Assembly (NCBI RefSeq): GCF_000023325.1
Contig: NC_012785.1
Coordinates: forward strand, 1,488,001-1,552,000
Length of the DNA: 64,000 bases
Source of the DNA: Kosmotoga olearia TBF 19.5.1
Lineage (GTDB): Bacteria; Thermotogota; Thermotogae; Petrotogales; Kosmotogaceae
Direction: 5' to 3'
Of the stretch, positions 23,078 through 32,237 are shown in pieces. The notes below the pieces were generated by a model. That model was not told where the DNA came from and did not search any database. It was given only the letters and a program-made list of their open reading frames with translations. Position 1 is the first letter of the stretch, and each line of letters starts with the position of its first letter. The translations under genes and the position numbers were made by a program.

Positions 23078-24322
23078 ATGGAAGAATTAATCCAAAAAGC
23101 ACGTTCGGTGAAAAAAGCCAGCATAAAACTTCAATCCGTTTCAACCGTCCAGAAGAATGAAGCGTTACTTCAGATTGGGGCTGCGCTCAAAAGAAAGGAA
23201 GATGCCATTCTTAAAGCCAACAAAATGGACGTAAAGGAAGCACGAGATAAGGGAATCAGAGATTCCTTAATTGACCGTCTCGCTTTGAATCAAAAACGAA
23301 TCGATGACATGATTCAATCATGTCACCGTGTTGCAGGTCTTAAAGATCCCGTAGGTGAGGTTATCGCTTCCTGGGTGCAAAGTGATGGTTTACGTATAAG
23401 TAAGGTCAGGGTTCCCATCGGGGCGATTGGAATAATATATGAATCCAGGCCAAATGTTACCGTAGAAGCTTCTATCCTGGCCCTAAAAACAGGTAATTCA
23501 ATCCTTTTGCGTGGTGGCTCGGACGCATTTCACTCCAATATGGCTATCGTAAAAGCGATCAAAGAGGGACTTTCTCGCAGTTCTCTTCCCGTGGAATCAA
23601 TTGAAATTGTTGAAAGCACAGACAGAAAACTGGTAGAACAGATGTTGAAACTTCGGGAGTATCTTTCGCTTATCGTTCCCCGCGGTAGTAACAGGTTGAT
23701 TCAATACGTCGTTGAAAATTCCTCCATACCGGTACTTGAAACGGGTGTTGGTAACTGCCACATATTCGTAGACGATTCTGCGGATCTTGAAAAAGCCTTA
23801 GAAATTGTGGACAATGCAAAAACCCAGCGCCCGGGAACTTGCAATGCTGTTGAGACACTTCTGGTGCACCAAAGTATTGCAGCAGCCTTCCTCCCTATGA
23901 TGGCAGATCGCCTTTCAAAGAAAGGTGTCGAAATTAGGGGATGTAGCCAGACACAGAAATTTATAAAAGTTAAACCCGCAACCGATTCTGATTGGGAAAC
24001 CGAATTTCTCGACCTCATTTTGGCCGTTCGCGTGGTCAATTCACTGGATGAAGCGATAGCCCATATACAGAAATATTCAAGCGGTCACTCTGAGGCGATC
24101 CTTACGGAGAACTATTTCAACGCAAAAAAATTCGTTGAGAATATCGATGCCGCTGCGGTTTACGTGAACGCATCCACCAGATTCACTGACGGTGGGCAGT
24201 TTGGCTTCGGCGGTGAAATCGGAATCAGTACGCAGAGACTCCACGCAAGAGGGCCTGTAGGACTCGAAGGCTTGACCACTTATAAATACGTGATTCTTGG
24301 TGATTACAACGTGAGGAGATAA
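23078..24322 (+). CDS. proA: Glutamate-5-semialdehyde dehydrogenase (gamma-glutamyl phosphate reductase)
   Basis: About 414 aa of the aldehyde dehydrogenase superfamily with the ProA signature throughout. IYESRPNVTVEASILALKTGN is near residue 120, SLIVPRGSNRLIQYV near 195, and the catalytic-cysteine segment NAKTQRPGTCNAVETLLVH near 260. FTDGGQFGFGGEIGISTQRLHARGPVGLEGLTTYKY is near the end. It reduces gamma-glutamyl phosphate to the semialdehyde in proline synthesis. The ATG at 23078 is 7 nt after AAGGGGG; the TTG at 23027 is too early. proB starts 2 bp after the stop. Confidence 0.96.
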   Translation: MEELIQKARSVKKASIKLQSVSTVQKNEALLQIGAALKRKEDAILKANKMDVKEARDKGIRDSLIDRLALNQKRIDDMIQSCHRVAGLKDPVGEVIASWVQSDGLRISKVRVPIGAIGIIYESRPNVTVEASILALKTGNSILLRGGSDAFHSNMAIVKAIKEGLSRSSLPVESIEIVESTDRKLVEQMLKLREYLSLIVPRGSNRLIQYVVENSSIPVLETGVGNCHIFVDDSADLEKALEIVDNAKTQRPGTCNAVETLLVHQSIAAAFLPMMADRLSKKGVEIRGCSQTQKFIKVKPATDSDWETEFLDLILAVRVVNSLDEAIAHIQKYSSGHSEAILTENYFNAKKFVENIDAAAVYVNASTRFTDGGQFGFGGEIGISTQRLHARGPVGLEGLTTYKYVILGDYNVRR

Positions 24323-24324
24323 TT

Positions 24325-25404
24325 ATGGCAAAGATAACCATAAAAGTTGGTAGCAACCTGTTAGTGCAACAAGACGGTCAGCTAGATAAACGATATATAG
24401 TAGAACTCTGTCGTGAAATCGGTAATTTAATGTCTGAAGGACATCAGGTAGTTCTAGTGTCTTCAGGTGCACGTGCCGCAGGGTATGGGTATCTCAACAA
24501 GAGCAATGCACAGGAAGCGGATCTCTACATGAAGCAAGCCTTGTGCGCTGTTGGACAGGTGCAGCTTATGAAACTCTATGAAAGTGCTATGAGCTTTTAC
24601 GGGATCAAAGTAGCCCAAATCCTGCTTACACGCGAAGACTTCAGTCATCGCAAACGTTTTTTGAATCTTCGCAACACGTTAATCGGTCTCACAGAAATGG
24701 GAATTCTGCCCATAGTAAATGAGAACGACTCTGTGGCAACCGAGGAAATCATGTTCGGGGATAACGATGTTCTTGCCTCAATGTTTGCAATTGGATGGAA
24801 TGCCGATTATCTCTTATTGATGACCTCCGTAGATGGAGTTATAGACCAAAATGGGAAAGTAATACCTTTTTACCGTGAGGATACTACAAACATGGCGATT
24901 GCCAAAAACGCCTCTTCACGCTGGGGATCTGGGGGAATCACTTCCAAAATCCGTGCAGCCAGAGCTGCAGCCGCAGCGGGGATACAAACTTCTATTTGTA
25001 ATGGGAAAAAACTAGAAAATATTGCACAATTCGTCCTCACCGGCCAAACTGGAACCGTATTCGAAAGGGTTGGGCCTATAAAAGCCAAAAAAGCGTGGAT
25101 TGGATTCCTTTCAAAACCAAAAGGCAGTATCTTCATCAATGAAGGAGCAAAAATAGCAATCGAAAACAACCGCAGCCTCCTTCCCGTTGGTGTTGTTCAC
25201 ATAGAAGGGGACTTTCAAGCCGGGGATGTTGTAGAAATCAGATTAGATGATGGTACGTTCCTCGGAAAAGGAATTATAAATTTCTCATCCGCAGAAGCAA
25301 AAAAAATAGTTGGTCTAAAGAGCGACCAACTGGAAGATGTGCTCGGATATTCTTGCAGTAAGGTTCTTATACATATCGATAACCTATGGAAACGGGATAA
25401 TTGA
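24325..25404 (+). CDS. proB: Glutamate 5-kinase with PUA domain
   Basis: 359 aa, normal length for two-domain ProB. The amino-acid-kinase domain has KITIKVGSNLL, VVLVSSGARAAGYG near residue 50, NENDSVATEEIMFGDND near 135 and GGITSKIRAARAAAAAGI near 215. The PUA domain occupies about residues 270-350. It phosphorylates glutamate, the first and feedback-inhibited step of proline synthesis. A gene pair with proA first and proB second, 2 bp apart, implies coupled translation. A short repeat shared with the proA upstream region follows the stop. Confidence 0.96.
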   Translation: MAKITIKVGSNLLVQQDGQLDKRYIVELCREIGNLMSEGHQVVLVSSGARAAGYGYLNKSNAQEADLYMKQALCAVGQVQLMKLYESAMSFYGIKVAQILLTREDFSHRKRFLNLRNTLIGLTEMGILPIVNENDSVATEEIMFGDNDVLASMFAIGWNADYLLLMTSVDGVIDQNGKVIPFYREDTTNMAIAKNASSRWGSGGITSKIRAARAAAAAGIQTSICNGKKLENIAQFVLTGQTGTVFERVGPIKAKKAWIGFLSKPKGSIFINEGAKIAIENNRSLLPVGVVHIEGDFQAGDVVEIRLDDGTFLGKGIINFSSAEAKKIVGLKSDQLEDVLGYSCSKVLIHIDNLWKRDN

Positions 25405-25550
25405 TAATTGCGATGTTGGAATCCAGTAGAGCTGACCGATGCTAGGATTGCCTTCGACAATGATGTTACTTCTCGCTTCGCTCATCATCGTTGTCGGTTG
25501 TGGGTTGTACGAAAAAGCATCCGGTCTGACCCCCAATAATGAGACAAGGA
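25405..25550. repeat. Repeat remnants between proB and the ABC transporter genes
   Basis: AGGATTGCCTTCGACAATG (25442-25460) nearly repeats the string upstream of proA. Three heptamers TTGTCGG, TTGTGGG and TTGTACG lie at 25491-25511 and match those of locus C. GGTCTGACCCCC near 25523 resembles a REP half-site. Confidence 0.6.
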
Positions 25551-26390
25551 TTAACCCTTGATTCCAGATCTTACGAGACTCTTCACAAAGACACTCTGTA
25601 ATAGGAAAAACATAAGAAGTGTCGGAAACACCGCACTAACCGTTCCAGCCATGATAATTCCCCAGTTGTTGGCGCCTTCGGCGTCTATTAGCATCTTTAC
25701 GCCAATTTGAACGGTCTTCATTCTATCTTCCATAGTAACTATCAATGGCCATAAATACAAATTCCAAGCATATACAAAATTTATAATAGCAGCTCCACCT
25801 ATCATTGATTTGGAAAGCGGGAGCAGAATCTTCACAAAATACGTCATTGGTCCAGCGCCGTCTATCTTCGCAGAATCCTCGAGTTCTTTGGGGATTGTTA
25901 AAAAATGCTGTCGCATCAAAAAAGTGTTGGTTGCGCTTGCCATAAAAGGTATTGTTAAAGCCCAATAAGTATTCACCCAACCAAATTTTTTCATTATAGA
26001 GAAGAGAGGAACAATCATGAGCGTTTCAGCAGGTAAAAACAGTGTGGCAAAAAGAAATGCGAAGGCAAAGTTTTTTCCAAAGAATTTGAAACTACTAAAA
26101 GCATAGCCTGCCAGCGTTCCTGTAATTAATTTTCCAACCGTGATCATAATAGCAACCAATGTACTGTTTAAAAGTAACCTTCCAAACGGAACCGTTTTGA
26201 AAGCATCAACATAATTTTGCCAGTGAAACCCCGTGGGATAGAATTTGGGTGGAAATGAAAAAACACTCTGAGGCGGTTGTATACTCATGATCACTGCCAA
26301 TATTAAAGGCAATATAAAGATAAAGGATACTATTATAAGAACAGTCTCACTTAAAATCGTGTTCATTCGTTTTCTAGAAGAGATCCTCAT
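25551..26390 (-). CDS. ABC sugar transporter permease, MalG-type
   Basis: About 279 aa with six membrane segments and the binding-protein-dependent permease EAA loop EDSAKIDGAGPMTYFVKILLPLSK near residue 195. The N-terminus SETVLIIVSFIFILPLILAVIMS and the LMRQHFLTIPKEL segment match the MalG/UgpE family. The ATG at 26390 follows GAGGTGAGG; an in-frame upstream start lies in the malF end. It follows the MalF-type gene by 10 bp, so the two permeases form the heterodimeric channel. The sugar imported is not readable from sequence. Confidence 0.92.
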   Translation of the reverse strand: MRISSRKRMNTILSETVLIIVSFIFILPLILAVIMSIQPPQSVFSFPPKFYPTGFHWQNYVDAFKTVPFGRLLLNSTLVAIMITVGKLITGTLAGYAFSSFKFFGKNFAFAFLFATLFLPAETLMIVPLFSIMKKFGWVNTYWALTIPFMASATNTFLMRQHFLTIPKELEDSAKIDGAGPMTYFVKILLPLSKSMIGGAAIINFVYAWNLYLWPLIVTMEDRMKTVQIGVKMLIDAEGANNWGIIMAGTVSAVFPTLLMFFLLQSVFVKSLVRSGIKG

Positions 26391-26400
26391 AGGCCTCACC

Positions 26401-27267
26401 TCATTGATAATGGACACGGCGTTCGCCAAAAGTAAAATATACTATGGTAACCACTATCATTATCGCCATCAAAATGATGCTTTGTGCGGAAGCAACTCCG
26501 GCTTTCTGAAAGTAAAAAGCATCAAGGTATAACCTGTAAATCATATTTGTTGTGTAATTTCCGGGTCCCCCCTTCGTCATGACATCGATTATCGCAAAAG
26601 ACGAAAACATCGTCGTCACAACATTCATTATTACGAGGTAAAAGGTTATCGGGGAAACTAAAGGAAAAATAATTTTCCATACTCTGGTCATGGTTTTGGC
26701 TCCATCAAGAGTGGCAGACTCAAGTAATTCTCCGGGCACATCTTGGATACTTGCGATGTAGAAAAGCATATCAAAAGGAAGCATTTTCCATACTGTTGCA
26801 AATATCAAAGCATAGAAAGCATAAGGCTTGGTGGTCAACCACTCGACTTGAAGTCCGAAAACCTTTTGGAAAAAGTAGCTCACATGTCCCACAACAGGAT
26901 TCAGTAAAAATGTCCATAAGGTTCCTGCGATAGCTGGGGAAATCGCATAAGGTGCAAAAAGAAGAGTTCTATAAACTCTTGTTCCAGGTAGCTTTTGACT
27001 CAACAATAAAGCGATTATGAATGCAAGGAAAATAGTAATCGTGACGGAAACAACTACATAGATCAGCGTAAAAACAACCGAATGTATATAATCCGGATTT
27101 TCAAAAAGCCTTTGAAAGTTCCTCCATCCAACGTAGCGCATCCCTCTACCAAATGGAAGAACTTTGTAAAAGCTATTTTTCAAAGAATATCCGGCTGGTA
27201 TATAAATAAATAGCACGATGATCAAAAATGTAGGAATGAGAAGGAGGTATGGTACCCATCTCCGCAT
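26401..27267 (-). CDS. ABC sugar transporter permease, MalF-type
   Basis: About 288 aa with a hydrophobic N-terminus (VPYLLLIPTFLIIVLFIYIPAG) and six membrane segments. The EAA motif is LESATLDGAKTMTRVWKIIFPLVSP near residue 205. These are typical for UgpA/MalF permeases. GGGGGTG lies 6 nt before the ATG at 27267. It is separated from the solute-binding-protein gene by a strong palindrome that may limit its expression relative to that protein. No ATPase gene is near; sharing an MsmX-type ATPase encoded elsewhere is likely (inference from this transporter class). Confidence 0.92.
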   Translation of the reverse strand: MRRWVPYLLLIPTFLIIVLFIYIPAGYSLKNSFYKVLPFGRGMRYVGWRNFQRLFENPDYIHSVVFTLIYVVVSVTITIFLAFIIALLLSQKLPGTRVYRTLLFAPYAISPAIAGTLWTFLLNPVVGHVSYFFQKVFGLQVEWLTTKPYAFYALIFATVWKMLPFDMLFYIASIQDVPGELLESATLDGAKTMTRVWKIIFPLVSPITFYLVIMNVVTTMFSSFAIIDVMTKGGPGNYTTNMIYRLYLDAFYFQKAGVASAQSIILMAIMIVVTIVYFTFGERRVHYQ

Positions 27268-27315
27268 CTTTGCACCCCCAATACGACACACAAAAATTTG
27301 AAATAGAACTATAAT

Positions 27316-27337
27316 CGGGGCGGATATATCCGCCCCG
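27316..27337. promoter_or_regulatory. Intercistronic 22-nt perfect palindrome between solute-binding-protein and permease genes
   Basis: CGGGGCGGATA/TATCCGCCCCG gives an 11-bp arm on each side with no intervening base. It lies 21 bp past the solute-binding-protein stop and is not followed by a T run, so it looks more like an mRNA-stabilising or partial-attenuation hairpin than a full terminator. Confidence 0.75.
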
Positions 27338-27358
27338 AACGGACTAAATCAAATTTTA

Positions 27359-28669
27359 TCAATAACCTTCGTATTCTCTTATTGCTTTAGTAGCTTCCCT
27401 TTCTGCAGCCGCCAATGCCTCTTCAGGTGTCATATCACCGTTGAGCATCTTCTGTACATAGTTCTCTACAATTGATCTAACTTCAGCAAAAGCACCGATT
27501 ATAGCACCATTTGTGTTGTAATTTTGAGTCGAAAGGAGAAGTTGCAGGATTGCGGTGAGATTGTGAGGATTTTCACTGTAGTATCCGCTGGCTAATAAAG
27601 TCTCTATAGCGTCTTTCCGAACCGGGAAGTAACCGGTACCTTTGTGCCATTTTATTTGTTGTTCCGGTTCAGCCATGAACTTGACAAAACGCCAGGCAGC
27701 GTCAATTTCTTCTTTGGGATGTCCAGCAATGATCCATAGGCTCCCTCCACCTATGGCTACACCACCTGATTCGGCATCTTTTGGTCTCGGGAGGAAAGCA
27801 GTACCAAGTTCGAAACCATTTTCCTTTGAGGAATCTACCATCAACCTAACGTCAGAAGTGGAACTTATCAACATGGCAACTTTCTGTGATATGAAGAGAT
27901 TCCTGGCGCCGGTCCAATCGTGAACCTTCGTATTGATCATGTATCCATTCTTCGTCAGATCATACCACAACTTAAAGAACCTTAAACCTGCTTCAGAATT
28001 AAAAACAGCCTTCGTGGGCCTTCCGGTTCTACCATTGTTGTTATCAACAAGTGGAGCATTCTGAACAGCCATAAATTGTTCAAAGAACCAACTGTGGAGG
28101 TTCCATGTGATCCCAGCCTGGATTATGTTTCCTTTTTCATCCCTAATAGTTAATTTCTTGGCGTATTCAATCAGTTCTTCGAAGGTTCTTGGAGGTTTGT
28201 TTGGATCTAGCCCAGCTTTTTTAAAGAGGGTTTTATTATAGTAGAGAATGGGGTTCGAAGAATTAAATGGCATACAATAGAGTTTTCCATTTACTTTATA
28301 GTAGTTAAGTACCTGTGGTAAGAAAGTGTTGATATCGAAGTCAGGATCCTTGTCTATAAGGTCCTGCATCGGGACAGCAATCTGTCCATCGATGAGCATT
28401 TGTGTAGCGATATCATAACCCTGAACGACATGTGGTGCTGTGTTCGACTGCACGGCGACATTCAGCTTGTTGATTGTATCACCGTAACCCCCTGTATACT
28501 GTACTTCAACTTCGATGTCTGGATTTTGAGCCATGAATTCTTCTGCCATTTCCTGGAGGAGCGCTATCCTCCAGCCTCCCATTGCATGCCAGAACTGGAT
28601 TTTTACCTTGGCAAGCCCAAGAGTTGCTAAAAGGGCTACCAACAATACAATCAGAAAAAACTTTCTCAT
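27359..28669 (-). CDS. ABC sugar transporter solute-binding protein
   Basis: About 436 aa, MalE/UgpB type (extracellular family 1). Signal peptide MRKFFLIVLLVALLATLGLA, then VKIQFWHAMGGWRIALLQEM as in the family's WH...G N-terminus. The mature part has YNKTLFKKAGLDPNKPPRTFEELIEYAKKL near 155-185 and IGGGSLWIIAGHPKEEIDAAWRFVKFMAEPEQQIKW near 330. The ATG at 28669 follows GGGGGAGGTG at 6 nt; about 36 upstream in-frame codons are not coding. It is the first gene of a three-gene operon with the two permeases. Ligand unknown. Confidence 0.93.
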   Translation of the reverse strand: MRKFFLIVLLVALLATLGLAKVKIQFWHAMGGWRIALLQEMAEEFMAQNPDIEVEVQYTGGYGDTINKLNVAVQSNTAPHVVQGYDIATQMLIDGQIAVPMQDLIDKDPDFDINTFLPQVLNYYKVNGKLYCMPFNSSNPILYYNKTLFKKAGLDPNKPPRTFEELIEYAKKLTIRDEKGNIIQAGITWNLHSWFFEQFMAVQNAPLVDNNNGRTGRPTKAVFNSEAGLRFFKLWYDLTKNGYMINTKVHDWTGARNLFISQKVAMLISSTSDVRLMVDSSKENGFELGTAFLPRPKDAESGGVAIGGGSLWIIAGHPKEEIDAAWRFVKFMAEPEQQIKWHKGTGYFPVRKDAIETLLASGYYSENPHNLTAILQLLLSTQNYNTNGAIIGAFAEVRSIVENYVQKMLNGDMTPEEALAAAEREATKAIREYEGY

Positions 28670-28897
28670 ACAAACACCTCCCCCAAAATTAGGCGCACGA
28701 AAGACGCCCCACTCAAGAACAAAATATATTAACAGATTTATAGATGTTTTTGCTACTCCAAAAAAACAAGATATCAACGTTTTGGTATATCAGTTAAAAG
28801 AAAAACCACCGCAACAAATTAGTGCGGTGGTTTTCTCTTTGGTCTCTACCACTGCTCTTAGTATAGCAAAATGTGATGTACAAAGTCAAGATTTCGA
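28670..28897. other. Upstream region of the ABC operon
   Basis: GGCG..CGCC (about 28692-28712) could form a weak hairpin in the leader. A stable terminator-like hairpin lies at 28803-28834. No gene is supported. The insertion sequence begins at its right end. Confidence 0.45.
28803..28834. terminator. Terminator-like hairpin CCACCGCA...TGCGGTGG
   Basis: A perfect 8-bp stem (28806-28813 with 28823-28830), extended by A/T pairs, with T-rich sequence on both strands. It may insulate the ABC operon from the neighbouring insertion sequence. Confidence 0.7.
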
Positions 28898-30259
28898 ATT
28901 GCTTCAAAAAAAATCTACTCGAAAAGGGAACGTTGCGTCAAAAATAAATCTACTCAAAAAAGAGGGATAATCTTCTCGAATACCCGGGAAGGTAGGCGAG
29001 AAGATGAAGAGGTTAGATATGAAAAATGTGGTGGAAGATTATTCAAAAAGGTACAGGAAAGCTCGCAAAAAGGAAAAATCCGAAATTCTAGAAGAGTTCA
29101 CCCGAGTTACCAAATATAATCGTAGTTATGCATCGTTTTTACTACGAGGAGCTTCAAAAAAGCGAAAGACAACCTCACCCAGCCAGAAAAAGGGTCGAAA
29201 GAAAAAATATGATCACAAAGTCTTCGTGAAACTCGTGAAGATATGGGAGATAATGGATTTTCCATGTGGTAAAAGGCTCGAAGCAGTGATGGACGAAGTA
29301 ATAGATAATCTTGTTCGTAATGGGCATCTAACATTGACTGAAGAAACAAAGAGGAAGCTTCTTAATATAAGTGCTTCCACTATCGATAGATTGTTATCCA
29401 GCGAGAGGAAAAAGATGGAACTCAAAGGACGATCTCATACAAAACCCGGAACACTTCTGAAAAAGCACATACGAATAAAAACACATTACGAGTGGGACGA
29501 TACAAGACCAGGCTTTGTTGAGATTGACCTCGTTGGGCATGATGGCGGGAGTGTAAGTGGTGATTTTTGCTACAGCCTCAACATGGTAGATGTAGCAAGT
29601 GGTTGGAGTGTAGTGGCACCAATAAGAAACAAAGCGCAAATTTGGACATTAAAAGCTATAATTCAGTTGAGGAAAACGCTTCCCTTCACTTTATTAGGTA
29701 TTCACTCAGATAACGGATCAGAATTTATTAATAGACACATATACCGTTATTGTGAAGATGAAGGGCTTCTATTCACCAGAACCCGGAGTTACAACAAGAA
29801 TGATAATTGTCATGTCGAACAAAAGAACTGGTCTGTTGTAAGAAGAGCCGTTGGATATTACAGATACGACACAGAGGAAGAATTCCAAATACTAAAGGAG
29901 TTGTATGCGTCTCTGAATCTGTACAATAATCATTTTCAGCCAAATCAGAAAATCATTGAGAAAATTAGAAAAGGAAACAAGGTAAGCAAGAAATACGACC
30001 GCCCTACTACACCATACGAAAGGATCATGCAATCACCCTGGGTTGACCAAAATACAAAAGACAGGCTTCGCAAACAACACGAAGCCCTAGACATTTACAA
30101 ACTCAAGAGTATAATAACTCATTTCCAAGAACAATTAGTGAACATCCAGATTGATAAATCGAAAGGAGGGATCCTCAACTATGTCCCTCTCAATTTCAAG
30201 TAGATTCTATTTTGAGGCGTCCATCCTATTTCAAGTAGATTTATTTTTGAGGCATTACG
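28898..30259 (+). mobile_element. Insertion sequence with rve-type DDE transposase and doubled terminal sites
   Basis: The left end has two copies of TGCNTCAAAAATAAATCTAC (28900 and 28934, 34 bp apart). The right end has two inverted copies starting at 30254 and 30219, 35 bp apart. GATTTCGA flanks both sides (28890-28897 and 30260-30267), a candidate 8-bp target duplication. The single transposase gene fills the interior and is intact, so the element may be active. Confidence 0.8.
29004..30203 (+). CDS. Integrase-core (rve, DDE) transposase
   Basis: 399 aa. The N-terminal region (residues 1-140) is basic and helical, with a likely helix-turn-helix (LEEFTRVTKYNRSYASFLLRG) and RKKKY basic block. 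The rve core has the first Asp in FVEIDLVGHDGG near 173, the second in LGIHSDNGSEFIN near 235, and the Glu in NDNCHVEQKNW near 275, a complete DDE triad. It resembles ISNCY/IS481-like integrase-catalytic transposases; I do not assign a named IS family. AAGGTAGGCGAGAAG precedes the ATG weakly, and a second ATG (codon 6) is possible. Confidence 0.85.
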   Translation: MKRLDMKNVVEDYSKRYRKARKKEKSEILEEFTRVTKYNRSYASFLLRGASKKRKTTSPSQKKGRKKKYDHKVFVKLVKIWEIMDFPCGKRLEAVMDEVIDNLVRNGHLTLTEETKRKLLNISASTIDRLLSSERKKMELKGRSHTKPGTLLKKHIRIKTHYEWDDTRPGFVEIDLVGHDGGSVSGDFCYSLNMVDVASGWSVVAPIRNKAQIWTLKAIIQLRKTLPFTLLGIHSDNGSEFINRHIYRYCEDEGLLFTRTRSYNKNDNCHVEQKNWSVVRRAVGYYRYDTEEEFQILKELYASLNLYNNHFQPNQKIIEKIRKGNKVSKKYDRPTTPYERIMQSPWVDQNTKDRLRKQHEALDIYKLKSIITHFQEQLVNIQIDKSKGGILNYVPLNFK

Positions 30260-30514
30260 GATTTCGAGTTACCCGAAAAAATCTTAGCAGTAGGATATTC
30301 GAAGACCGCGATCTAGGAAAAAACCAAGCCCTTCCCGAGGTAGTAAGAGCAAAGAGCGAAGCAGGATATTGAAGAGTGGGTTTGGGGGTAGAAAATCCAA
30401 GAATTACAGACTAACAACTATCAACTGGCAACCAGCAACCAAAGCTTTTTTCTACCCGAAGGAATCAGCGCTCCTTATGGGGTCAGGCTTATCCCTCAAA
30501 AAAAGGGCAGTACC
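30260..30514. repeat. Sequence between the IS and the group II intron with heptamer repeats
   Basis: Four 7-bp units ending CAAC (TAACAAC, TATCAAC, TGGCAAC, CAGCAAC) lie at 30412-30439. GGGTCAGGCTTATCCCTC near 30481 echoes GGGTCAGGCTTTGCCCTC near 1021. No gene is seen. Confidence 0.55.
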
Positions 30515-31439
30515 GTGTGTCCAGAAAAGGCAAGTGCATTCAGTGGGAGATAAACCCACCAAGGCAAAAGCCAGAACCTTGTAGCTTGGTCAGCAAGGGG
30601 GAAGGAAACTGAACTCTTGAAGCCTGACGACAAAGCCATCGGAAGGATGGTGAGGGAGTATCCGGGCCGTAACGAAAGTGAACGCACAGGTAGCCTCGAA
30701 ACCCTTATTCCCGGAAGCCGAATCCATGGTACAGGGATGAAGGCAACATGAATTCACGAAAACTGGATGAAACGTGGATTCATTCTGGCGGGGTGATAGC
30801 GACGGCACGAATACAAGGGTGCACAATGCAACTGGAGAAGCCCTCCTCATCCCTGGGAGAAATCCCTTGAGAAAGGTAGGCCATATAACCAGAATGGGAA
30901 ATTGGCTGAAAGATGAGAGGGTGGCGGATGGGTTCGTAGTAGCGATGAAGGAGGGTAATGCCTCTAGAGCGAAGGAACCCTGCTGTTTGTAGTTTCTCTA
31001 ACAAAAAGGAGGCAGAGGCGAAAATGAGGAAAACGCCTATCACCCTGCAGGAATTGAGGCAGAGGATATATGCCAAGGCGAAGGCTGAACCGGACTGGCG
31101 TTTCTGGGGTTTGTACGTTCATGTATGCAAAATGGAAACCCTCAAACAGGCGTACAAAATGGCTAAAAGAAACAACGGAGCGCCAGGCGTGGATGGAATG
31201 ACCTTTGAAGAGATAGAAGAACTTGGAGTAGAAGAATATCTTCAAGGGTTAAGAGGGGAACTCCTCAATGGAAATTATTTTCCGTTGAAATACCGAGAAG
31301 TTAGAATTCCAAAAGGCAACGGAAAAGAAAGGATATTGAGGATACCTGCGATTAGAGACCGGATAGTACAGGGAGCATTAAAACTCATTGTCAACATCGA
31401 CCAAAAAAGCATAAAAACATCGAACAAAATTGCGTAGTT

Positions 31440-32237
31440 TCATCGATCAGATTTGCGTAGTTTGTCACTTCTATCAATCGTCGTCTGTATACCAACAAGC
31501 CCCGTTTTCTGTTTTTCTTTCAGTCTGTAGCTTTTTCCACGAATGTTGACAATTGTACAATGATGTAAGAGTCTATCTAATACCGCTGTTGCTAATACTT
31601 CGTCTTCGAATATCTTGTCCCATTCGGTAAAGCTTCTGTTGGATGTCAGGATTATGCTTCCTTGTTCGTATTTCTGGCTTACTAGTTCAAAGAATAGCTT
31701 CGCTCCTTCTGTATCCAGTGGCAGGTATCCCAGTTCGTCTATTATTAGGAGGTCAAGGGATTTGTAGAATCTAATGGTTTTTTCCAGATGTCTTTCAATA
31801 AAAGCTTTCTTTAATCGATCCACCAATGTTATTGCGTTAACAAAGTATATTTTCTTTCCTTCCCTTAGGGCTTCCATTCCAAGACCTACCGCCAGGTGTG
31901 TTTTCCCTACTCCAGGAGGTCCAAGGAATACCACGTTCTCTTTTTCGTACATGAATCTCAGGGTCTTCAATTCCATTATCTGTTTTCTGTCTATACTGGG
32001 TTGGAAACTGAAATCGAATTCTTCCAGGGTTTTGTGGAAAGGTAATCCGCTGTATCTGAGAGCCGTTATGTATTTCTTGTTCTCGTTTTCTTTCTTCTGG
32101 GCTATTAGTAGTTCTTCAATCAATTCGAGAACGTCTTTATCCCCTTTACTCCAGTTTTGAAGAGAAGAATCCAGTACCCTGGAGATTCCTTCCAGTTTCA
32201 GTTCTTTCAACAGGCTGTGTACGTTTTCGTAGCTCAT
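31440..32237 (-). CDS. istB: IS21 helper ATPase IstB
   Basis: 265 aa, AAA+ DnaC-like ATPase. Walker A is GPPGVGKTHLAVGLG near residue 105, Walker B is LLIIDELGYLPLD near 168, and sensor 1 is ILTSNRSFTEWDKIF near 198. These match IstB in order and length. It assembles on target DNA and activates the IstA transposase. It overlaps istA by 4 bp. The C-terminus ends in a short basic tail (IDRSDKLRKSDR) that runs into the IS end. Confidence 0.95.
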   Translation of the reverse strand: MSYENVHSLLKELKLEGISRVLDSSLQNWSKGDKDVLELIEELLIAQKKENENKKYITALRYSGLPFHKTLEEFDFSFQPSIDRKQIMELKTLRFMYEKENVVFLGPPGVGKTHLAVGLGMEALREGKKIYFVNAITLVDRLKKAFIERHLEKTIRFYKSLDLLIIDELGYLPLDTEGAKLFFELVSQKYEQGSIILTSNRSFTEWDKIFEDEVLATAVLDRLLHHCTIVNIRGKSYRLKEKQKTGLVGIQTTIDRSDKLRKSDR

